Below are positions 55,772 to 64,000 of a stretch of DNA of 64,000 bases, one piece after another; positions within the stretch are counted from its first letter, which is position 1; each line of letters starts with the position of its first letter. This stretch comes from Blastocystis sp. Blastoise (lineage: Eukaryota > Sar > Bigyra > Opalinata > Blastocystidae). The notes below the pieces were generated by a model. The model ran no database searches, was not told the origin of the DNA, and saw only the letters and a program-made list of their open reading frames with translations. A program made the position numbers and the translations under genes. Location of the stretch: the NCBI GenBank assembly GCA_039096225.1, contig JBBPEB010000033.1:327001-391000 (forward strand), given 5' to 3'.

Positions 55772-55986
55772 TTATAGGTATTTTGTGGATCTTTTACAAG
55801 GCAATTCTCAGCATATACACTTTTAAGTTTTATATATATATATATATATTAAAATACTATATATATATAATAAAATACTATATATATATATTAAAATACT
55901 ATATATATAGTTTTATCCGTGATTTAGAAAATGATTTCTTTCATGTTCCTTTACATTCTTCACAGATATATATGTATATATTCTCT

Positions 55987-56055
<69 letters not shown>

Positions 56056-56283
56056 TCCTGATGCAGGTACATGTGAGAATGAAGGTGTCTTACTCGATTG
56101 TATAACGGTATATAGAAATATACGTCAACAAGGATATAATGTTCAATTCGCTTGGTGGGGACAAGTATATATATATATATATACATATTCACTATGAAGA
56201 GTATAATATAATATATATAAATATGTATACATTATTATAATACAAATAAATACTCTATACTATGTTCTCTCGTGAATTCATAA

Positions 56284-56363
<80 letters not shown>

Positions 56364-56964
56364 GAGAAGAAGCCAAGAACTATATATAAGGATATATCCG
56401 ATAAGGTAGGAATAGAAGTGGCTCCAGTTATTCAAAGTTGTGATATCGATGATCTTGTGACTAAATATAATAACTATTATCCACAAATATTACGTTATGT
56501 ATATTAACATATATATAAATATATATATATATATTAATATTCTATTATAGATTGAGTATGAGGAGTTAGTATCCTATTGTACTCCAGAACTGAAGCAGTC
56601 CCTTATAAGTCATCATCTCTCTCCTTCGACTCCTCTACAACCACCACTAGATCTCAATACCTTTGATCTCTATCAAGACTATTATCAATCTTCTACACAA
56701 GACACATCTATATGGTCAGATTATCCACAAGAAACCATAGACGAACTACATGTAGAAAACGACATAGAACACTCTATCACTTCTTCCTCACAAGATGCAG
56801 ATACTATATCTACATATACTCATACTAGTTCCTATGAAGAACAATCAGCACACTCCATGTCTACTCATACAAATGATACTTATAAAATACCGAAACTTAT
56901 TGAAACCAAAATTACTCCTCCATCAAAACAAATTGGCTATCATATTTTATTAAATCATATATAA
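54038..56964 (+). CDS. DUF3854/TOPRIM-like protein
   Basis: Around ten exons give roughly 550-600 residues. The main domain begins QGLIIPCISPYGHILGMQI with KPEKQAKRYDTVGRK after it, then IGICEGGLKPAIASIF, FPDAGTCENEGVLLDCI and GYNVQFAWWGQ. It continues with CDIDDLVTKY. This order (nucleic-acid-type Toprim Glu, then PDAG, then a GYxVxxAWWGQ and DIDxL end) matches the DUF3854 domain known to me from bacterial plasmid and phage replication proteins. The last 120 residues are Ser/Thr-rich without similarity. The N terminus uses exons at 54038-54200 and 54240-54353, then one from 54555 (GCRDCKLFMNFSKFSFPAQF); the 54555 join and the one near 54664-54842 are uncertain, and the first two exons could be a separate 96-codon gene ending in TGA at 54363. 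An exon has CCGCGG at 55676. Confidence 0.68.
54664..54835. repeat. Duplicated segment within an intron
   Basis: Two copies of a roughly 85-bp block containing TATATATATATTGTATTATAATTTATAATTG (given here only as its pattern) followed by T-rich sequence and AGTG-like ends. It lies in an intron of the TOPRIM-like gene and blurs the true splice sites. Confidence 0.6.
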
Positions 56965-57111
56965 AAAAAATTGATATAAATGTGTATATATCTAGTTTCG
57001 TTAATCAGTTTTTAAAACTTAATAACGCATAATTTTAAAACAAAACAAAACACGAATAATGGTACAATCCCTAATTGAAACACAGAAAAACATCTAAGAA
57101 CAAAATACTCT

Positions 57112-57579
57112 TTATTCCTTAACGGTCTTCCATTCCATGATTTGTTCAGTTCCCATAGATTCAAGGACACTGACGAGGACAGTATCTTCACCAGTAGTAA
57201 GAGCATTCTTAATTCCTTCAATCATTTCTTCAGGAGCCTTAAGATCATCCTTGGAGTTGCAATCACTATCGAGAAGAGAAGCGAAACCATCTTCATCGAT
57301 ATCGGTTACTTGCCATTCAGTTCTCTTAATGACGGGAACTTCAACGTTGTGAGAAGTAGGACACATGGTTTCATATTTCTTTTGATTGAAGATATCAAGA
57401 GCAGTAATAGAAGCCTTAGCGTGACCATGTTTACCAGTCTTAGAGGTAGAAAGATCTACGACTCTGCAGGGTCTGTTATTGATGACAATGAAATCACCCT
57501 TACGGATCTTACCAGCCTTAACAGCGGCGGTATCGGAAGCACCGGCATCAACATCACTGAATTCTTCGTCTGAGGACAT
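57112..57579 (-). CDS. eIF5A: Translation factor eIF5A
   Basis: One uninterrupted 155-residue frame. KIRKGDFIVINNRPCRVVDL is followed by the hypusine loop STSKTGKHGHAK, with the modified Lys between G and H. ALDIFNQKKYETMCPTSHNV and the OB-fold C-terminal half follow. Length is normal for the family. eIF5A relieves ribosome stalling at proline-rich and other difficult sequences. Its codon use is more G+C-rich than neighbouring genes and it has no intron, both usual for a very highly expressed gene. Confidence 0.97.
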   Translation of the reverse strand: MSSDEEFSDVDAGASDTAAVKAGKIRKGDFIVINNRPCRVVDLSTSKTGKHGHAKASITALDIFNQKKYETMCPTSHNVEVPVIKRTEWQVTDIDEDGFASLLDSDCNSKDDLKAPEEMIEGIKNALTTGEDTVLVSVLESMGTEQIMEWKTVKE

Positions 57580-59538
57580 ATTAGGTTAATAGTATGTAGA
57601 GATTAAAATATTCTATGTAGTTATGAGAAAAAAACAAGACATACTATTTTATGGGTGGAGATTAAAATGAGATATTCGAGAAAATTTTGACCAACCATTT
57701 CTCTAAATACAAACTGTCGACTTAGCTTTTCTGGTCGAAAGAATCGATAAAACCAAGAATATATGCACTTTTCTTTCATCAACTTAGGAATCTGAAACAA
57801 TCAAATTTTATAGTGAATCCTGAATGAATATCCACGGTAATCTTCAAAGCAGTTTACCATATATTCATTTCCATTATTTGCGTTTCACCTTATAAATGGG
57901 TACTAAATTTTTTTCATTTATTAAATTTACCAACTTTAAATATTCGGTGACTTAATTTACTAGCATTTATTGTATTGACATCTTGATCTATATGTTTTTT
58001 AATATTTTCTTTTGCTTTTCGTGCACATATATAATTGTGAACACTACATTATACAATGAAAAGAAATGCAGATTGTAGTATCAAATTAACCCATGATTGT
58101 AGGATAATATCAATATAAAAAGAAGTATCTATAAAAAAAATTAGTAATAAGAGTAACCCAAATAGTGATATTATTAGGTGTTTATGACCTCTATCCACAG
58201 TACCATCTACATATATATAAAAACTTTGGTTTTTTTAGTTTTAAAACATATTCTTTTTAAATTCTATAAAAAATAAAAAAAAAACTATGAAAAGCAGTTT
58301 AGACTTTTTGCTTTTAAAATATTCTTTTATGATAATTGATTAATATGTAAATAAAAATATTAAATACATACAGAAACTTAGTATTTATCTATATATATAG
58401 TAAATCATGTTTTTCAAGTAAGTCTAAATATATATATTAAAATAGGTTATTACTATTTTTTCTATTTAGTATTCTGAGTTTTCTTCTAATGATCATCAAG
58501 TATGGAAATACGAATAAAGCACGTATTCTGTGTAATTAGTATGATATCTTTGTCTTCATTTTTTCTTGTTTTACTGTAAATTGTATTGAAAATAACTGTG
58601 AAGTAGTATATATCCTATAAGGAAACTAATTCTTTGTTCTGTACATTCTTGAATGAATTATTTTCCAGAATCTATAGTTTTGAGTATGTTGTGATTTGAT
58701 TTTTAATGTATTTAATTGATATATTTATTTCACATTCAATGTAGATTTCTTTCTGTACGATATTATTTTCTTATTAATTAAATTTCGTTATTACATTCAC
58801 AAAACGTACTTTTGTTAATCAAAATATAGAATTGGTTTCAACATAATCTATCTGAACTTCATATCTTAGATTTTATTATGGTAGTATTTCTTCTTCTAAT
58901 CAGTTTCCCTTTTATTTTCATTGTTGTTTTTATTCTATTTTTGCTAGTATACGGATTATCATGATATAACCGTCTTGAAAAGTCATAATACTGCACTTGA
59001 TATCCTATTTTTTTTATGAATCTATAAAAAATACTAAAACTGGATTTATTCTTATTCACTAAAGTTTCGTAATGATTGGTTTTCATTTTTATGTATTCTA
59101 AGAATGAGCCATGATATATAACTAAATTGGTATCCCTATTAATAGGGTCTTCTTTTTCCATAGAAAATAGCTATAGAATACGTGGAAGATGACACATCTT
59201 TATTGAATATGGGGTTATATATATAGTCTCAATTATTGGATATCTTGAAAAATATAGCCAATTAGAATCATATAGGAAGTCTATTCATGATGCTCGTCAT
59301 TCTTGATTGATTTCATCAATGAACAAATGAAATGATGACCAAGCTTTTCTTTTTCCGATTTTTCCGATAATCTTATGAAAGTTTCTCCATTTCTCCGTTT
59401 ATTTATTTATTATTGGATAATTGATTGGACACATTTGACTCTTTAGCATTATTCATACGGTTTCCTTACTATAAGAAAATCTTTTTTTACACAAAGGAAT
59501 GGCACTTCACTTAGAATATATTTTATCTTTTTTTGAAC
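57580..59538. other. Long intergenic region
   Basis: About 1.95 kb between eIF5A and the adhesin-like gene, which point away from each other. It is A+T-rich with few open frames. It is the longest stretch without a convincing gene in the window. A minus-strand frame at about 58070-58205 (GTVDRGHKHLIISLFGLL) and another at 58859-59161 are short and not recognised. Confidence 0.5.
58859..59161 (-). CDS. Hypothetical 100-residue frame, doubtful
   Basis: It starts at ATG 59161 (MEKEDPINRDTNLVIYHGSF) and ends with a stop at 58859, with no introns needed. It is basic toward the C terminus (RRRNTTIIKSKI). It is not recognised as any family. It may be a fragment of an old gene or a chance frame; composition is only slightly richer than the surroundings. 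Confidence 0.2.
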   Translation of the reverse strand: MEKEDPINRDTNLVIYHGSFLEYIKMKTNHYETLVNKNKSSFSIFYRFIKKIGYQVQYYDFSRRLYHDNPYTSKNRIKTTMKIKGKLIRRRNTTIIKSKI

Positions 59539-60691
59539 ATGAAAGGATTGAATATTATAGCTCTTTTAGCTATTATTTGCATAGGTATATGTGTATATAT
59601 AGATTATTAAATATAAATTATAGTTTCTGCTCAGGTCACATGTACTGAGCCATCCAAATTATTTACTATAAAAAAGATTTTCGGAGAAAATGCCATTCAA
59701 GAATCATGGATATTATACGAAGGAACTGATGCTACGACAACTCCTATTCATTCTGGACAAGGTGGTGCTGCTGATGCTGCTAATTCAGTTTTATCTTTTG
59801 ATGTTTGTATGAAATTCAACACTCCTTATTTCTTAGTTATGAAGGATACGTATGTAGAGATTATATTCTAGAAGTTATATATCGTTTTTATATATATAGT
59901 GGTGGTGATGGTTGGGGTAATGTTGATACTGCTTCTAGTCTTAATATGTATTTCAACAATATTCTTATTTACAAGACAACTATGCCTTATGGAGCTAGTG
60001 TCTCCCAATCAAGCGAAACGTTTACTTGTATATATTATTGTTATCCATTTTTTTCTGTTATATATATATATATCTATAGTTGAATTCCCTATTATTCCTG
60101 GTTCTCAATGGAAATATACAGATGCTCCTCAAACAGGTTCTACTTGGGCTGCTACTACTTTTGGAGATTCTGCTTGGACTTCTGCTGCTGCTCCTAATTT
60201 CCCTGTTTTAACTACTACTCGTTATTATCGTTATTCTACTTCTTTTACTGATAATGCTTCTATTGTTGCTTTTGACCTTCGTATTACTAATCAACATGCT
60301 GTTGCTATTTATGTCAATGGACAAGAAGCTTATCGTAATGCATTACCTACGTATATATATTTTTTATCATAATATATTAAACGATTTTTTTTTAATTTTG
60401 ATTTGTTCTAAATCATATTTGTATTAATATATAAATATATAGTGGTGCTATTTCTTCTACTACTGTTCCCACTGAAGTTGCTGAAACTTCTGGTGTTGTT
60501 AGAGAGTATGTATATATTTCTAGTAAAATTATTAATATTATATAAACATAGAATTGTTGTTCCTAAGACACTTTTTGTTCCTTCAGGAAATACTATAACA
60601 GTTGCTGTTGAAGTTCATTTAGGTGCTGGTGTTACTAGTGTTCCTGATGTATTTGATTCCATGGTTAGTCTTATTAAAACTACTTGTATGC

Positions 60692-60781
<90 letters not shown>

Positions 60782-63700
60782 TATTATATATTTCATCATA
60801 TATTATTATATATATCATCATATATTATTATCTATATATAATTCTATAGCTTTACAAGTTGGTTTTATTTCGGGTACTCCTACTTGTGTTCCTGATGCTA
60901 CTTATGCCTCTGAAAAATGTCCTTCTGCTTTTGATCAAAATATTGGTACTAAATTCTTAGTTTGGGGTACAAATACTGCTACTATTACTATTCCTCTTAA
61001 TAATAAATCGTAAATATATATAAATATATATTTTATTTGATCATAAATATTGATTATTTTATTATTAATATTACTCTAGTGCTGCTTGGATTAATGCTTA
61101 TACTCTAGTATCTGCTAATGATGTTCCTTCAAGAGATCCTCGTTCTTGGAAGTTCTACGGTTCTACCGATGGTTCTACTTGGGATTTATTAGATCATCAA
61201 ATTGATCAAACCTTTGAATCTAGAGCTTTACAAAAAGTATACAAGATTCGTTCTAATAGAAAGATTTACAAGAACTTTAAGTTAGATATTTGTATATATA
61301 TATATATTATATTATTTATTTTTTGTTAAATATATGTTATTCATATATTTTTAATGAATTGTTTTATAACCAAATCAACTTCGTTTTATACAATATTTAA
61401 TAAACATATCTTATAATCACTAATATCCTATTTCATATATATTTAATAAATAACATTTCTTTAGTATCTCATCAACCTAGTGGTAATGATATTCAATTAG
61501 CTGAAGTACAATTAGCTTGGACTCCTGATACTATTTTAAATCCTGGTTTACAATATGAATCGAACTCTAAATCTTTTGGCATTGGTGATTCTATTAAAAT
61601 ATCTCCTATTTCTTCTGGTTATTCTACTTATACTATTAATCCTGCTCTTCCTTCTGGTCTTACTCTTAATGCTAATACTGGTGTTATTACTGGTTCTAGT
61701 ACTGTATCTTCTACTGTTACTTATACTATTAGTGCTCTTGATGGTGCTAATGTATCTTCTAGTTTCTCTCTTACTCTTACATTTACTGGATGTGATCAAC
61801 CTGCTTTAGCTAGAATATATTTCAGAAAAGTCAATAAATCGACTTCAAAAGATGAACGTTTTGTTGTTTATTCTGCTTCTAATACTGTTATTTTAGATTC
61901 TAGAGGCCTATCTAGTGGTGCTGAACAAACTTATTCGAAATGTGAACCTTCAGGTATCTATAAGATTGTTGTTACTGATGATGGTAATAATGGCTGGCAA
62001 AGTGGTGCTATGTTAGATATTGAATTATATACGGATCTTACTAATAAATATAGAATTGCTCGTTATTATCTTATTTCGGGTACTACTGAAACCTTTTATA
62101 TTAATACAAAGATGGATCTTGCTCCTAGAGATTCTACTTGGAAATATTTCCTTGGTACTACTGTTATTGATCCTTCTTGGAAAAATCAAATGTTTGCTGA
62201 TACTACTTGGACTCCTTTCACTTTTAATCCTTTACCTCAAACTACTACTAATATTATATTATTAAGAAAAACATTCACTGTATCTACTAAAACTGATATG
62301 GAAGGTTGGGAATTACGTTTTAAATCTAAAGCTGGTACTGTTGTTTATATTAATGGTTTAGAAGTTTATAGATATAATCTTCCTGTTGGTGAAATTACTA
62401 CTGCTACTGTTGCTACTGGTGGTGATACGACTTATAAATGGAGAGGTGTTTCTGGTCCTATGAAACAAATTACTGGTAATTCTATTACTGTTGCTATTGG
62501 TCTTGTTAATCTTGCTACAACTACTCCTGCTGATGTTGATTTCGATTGCTTATTCAGATTCTTAAGAGGTTCTAGTGTTCTTAGTCGTTCTTTAAATGAT
62601 ATAGAATGTACTGCTTCTGAAGCTTGGGGTACTACTTGTAATGATGTTTTTGATGATAATATTAGTACTAGATATATTACCACTATTCATGATTCTATTA
62701 CTCCTAAATTTATATCTGCTACTTTCAAGAATAATAGAGCTGAATATATTAATAAGTATTGTATTATCTCTAATTGGGATGCTCCTCGTCATGATCCTGT
62801 TGATTGGAATATTTCAGGTACTATGGATGGTACTACATTTACTCCTCTTACTACTGTTTCTAATATATCTTGGGAATTCAGACAACAAAGACAATGTTTC
62901 TATATACCTGCTATTACTCAAGCTTATGTTGGTTATAAATTAGAAATTACTAAAGCTGCTAGTATTGAAGCAGAAAATAGATATGCATTAACTGAATGGG
63001 AATTACATATTGATGATTTAGACAAACCTATTCCTGCTTTTACTTTTTCTCCTTCTAATCTTGTTGCTTATAGAGGTATTGCTGTTCCTGCTTTTTTAGT
63101 ATCTTCTGAATACTATTCTAATTTCTCTATTTCTCCTGCTCTTCCTTCTCCTTTATCTTTAGATACTTCTAATGGTTATATTAATGGTATTCCTAATACT
63201 TTAATGAATCCTTCTACTTATACTATTTCTGCTATTAATCCCAGTGGTACTCCTGTTGCTACTACTATTTCATTCTCTGTCATTGCTTGTCAAGCTCCTA
63301 ATGTATTATTTGGATTAAAGTTTGTTTTTGAAGGTGGTGCTATTGAAGCTTCTTGGACATTAAAAGATCCTATTACGAATACTGTTATTCAAAGTGAAAC
63401 TTCTTCTGTTTCTTATGCCACTATACAATATAACTTCTGTAAACCTGCTCAAGTGTATAATTTAATTTTAGGAGATACAGCTAATGATGGTTGGGGTGCT
63501 GGTTATTATAATCTTGTTTTAGAAGATGGTACTGTTCTTTCTACTGGATCAGTTGCTTATGGTGAATCTCCTAAGACTGTTATTCTTAATGTTGCTTACT
63601 TAGTTATTCCTGGAGGTACTAATTGGTCTTATCTTGTTGATGGTACTACTGCTCCTACTGGTTGGAATACTGCTTCCTTTGCTTCTACTTGGCAATCAGG

Positions 63701-64000
63701 TGTTCCTGCTACTATTCCTGCTCCTTTAGGTTCTGTTCAATATTATAGATCTACTTTTACTGTTCCTGCTGATACTGCTTTATATGCTGGTCTTGAAATT
63801 AATATTAAAGCTTATGCTGGTTTAGTTATATATGTGAATGGTGCAGAAGTTTATAGAGCTAATATGCCTTCTGGTACTATTACTCCTTCTACTGGTGCTA
63901 CTTCTGAAACTACTGGATATCAATCTTATACTGTAACTGTCTCTTTAGATTTCGGATCTGTTATTGTTGGTAATAATATATTAGGTATTGAAATGCATAA
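59539..64000 (+). CDS. Large secreted multi-domain adhesin-like protein, partial (3' end outside window)
   Basis: It starts with a signal peptide (MKGLNIIALLAIICI, then VSAQVTC after the first intron). Introns occur up to about 61464; from 61465 the frame is open to the window end, so more than 1,150 residues are present. The protein repeats a multi-domain set: a DGWG module (GGDGWGN, DDGNNGWQSGAM, DTANDGWGAGYY), a Trp-rich jelly-roll ending YVNGQEAYR/YINGLEVYR/YVNGAEVYR, a discoidin (F5/8C)-like domain (DPRSWKFYGSTDGSTWDLL) and a putative Ig (He_PIG) domain (NPALPSGLTLNANTGVITG). The set is seen in full about twice, with a third copy starting near 63290. Such proteins usually bind glycans at the cell surface. 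Codons end mostly in T. No transmembrane segment has been reached. Confidence 0.85.
60690..60780. repeat. (TTA/ATT)n tract in an adhesin intron
   Basis: About 28-30 tandem ATT triplets inside an intron of the adhesin-like gene, followed by a TA-rich tail. Confidence 0.9.

Noticed and set aside
57142-57573. 143-codon plus-strand frame over eIF5A
   Set aside because: It is antisense to the highly conserved eIF5A gene.
61548-62792. Ser/Arg/Thr-rich minus-strand frames opposite the adhesin-like gene
   Set aside because: They arise because the sense codons nearly all end in T and the antisense strand therefore lacks stops; the sense frame has domain structure.

Overview
This window is nuclear DNA of a unicellular eukaryote with a very A+T-rich genome, roughly four fifths A+T by eye. 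Genes are interrupted by many short introns that almost all begin GTATATAT and end TATATATAG, and intron bodies are mostly TA or TTA/ATT simple repeats. The gene content is eukaryotic housekeeping. Stop codons fit the standard code (mostly TAA, some TGA). I cannot name the species. The poly-asparagine tract, the intron style, a fungal/protist-type mRNA triphosphatase and the bacterial-flavoured genes fit a free-living or anaerobic protist or an early-diverging fungus or amoeba, but nothing decides between them.

Layout, left to right. 0.6-9.5 kb: an ABC ATPase of the LolD/MacB type (+), a short-chain dehydrogenase (-), an aldo-keto reductase (-), the TRM6 subunit of tRNA m1A58 methyltransferase (-) and, divergent from it, a C1D/Rrp47 exosome cofactor (+). 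9.8-13 kb: a Cet1-like mRNA 5'-triphosphatase (-), a probable TA-flanked MITE, and GINS subunit PSF2 (-). 13.2-18.4 kb: a large DEAH-box helicase (+) with an N-terminal R3H domain, a zinc-finger-like insert and a 47-residue Asn run. 18.8-25.1 kb: an alpha-2-macroglobulin-like thioester protein (-). 25.9-31.2 kb: a TM9 superfamily protein (-) and the METTL1/TRM8 tRNA m7G46 methyltransferase (-). 31.5-34.8 kb: a beta-adaptin without an ear (+). 35.3-41.8 kb: SLU7 (-), RNA polymerase I subunit RPA12 (-) and a CENP-T-like kinetochore protein (+). 42.8-46.5 kb: an SPX-only protein (+), a coiled-coil tail-anchored protein (-) and a small unknown protein (+). 46.7-50.3 kb: NOC3 (-). 51.2-54 kb: a PP2A/PP4/PP6-type phosphatase (+) and RPB4 (-). 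54-57 kb: a DUF3854/TOPRIM-like protein (+). 57.1-57.6 kb: eIF5A (-). 57.6-59.5 kb has no convincing gene. 59.5 kb to the end: a huge secreted multi-domain adhesin-like protein (+) that runs off the window.

Genes are independent eukaryotic transcription units with no operons. Several pairs are divergent with short shared upstream regions (TRM6/C1D, PSF2/helicase, METTL1/adaptin, RPA12/CENP-T, RPB4/DUF3854). The most unusual signals are these: a frame-independent over-representation of CCGCGG and TGACGCA inside exons of one subset of genes; the nearly self-complementary TA intron ends; a TOPRIM-like gene best known to me from bacteria; a thioester A2M; a CENP-T recognisable at both termini; and two conserved genes whose reading frames demand non-canonical splice sites.
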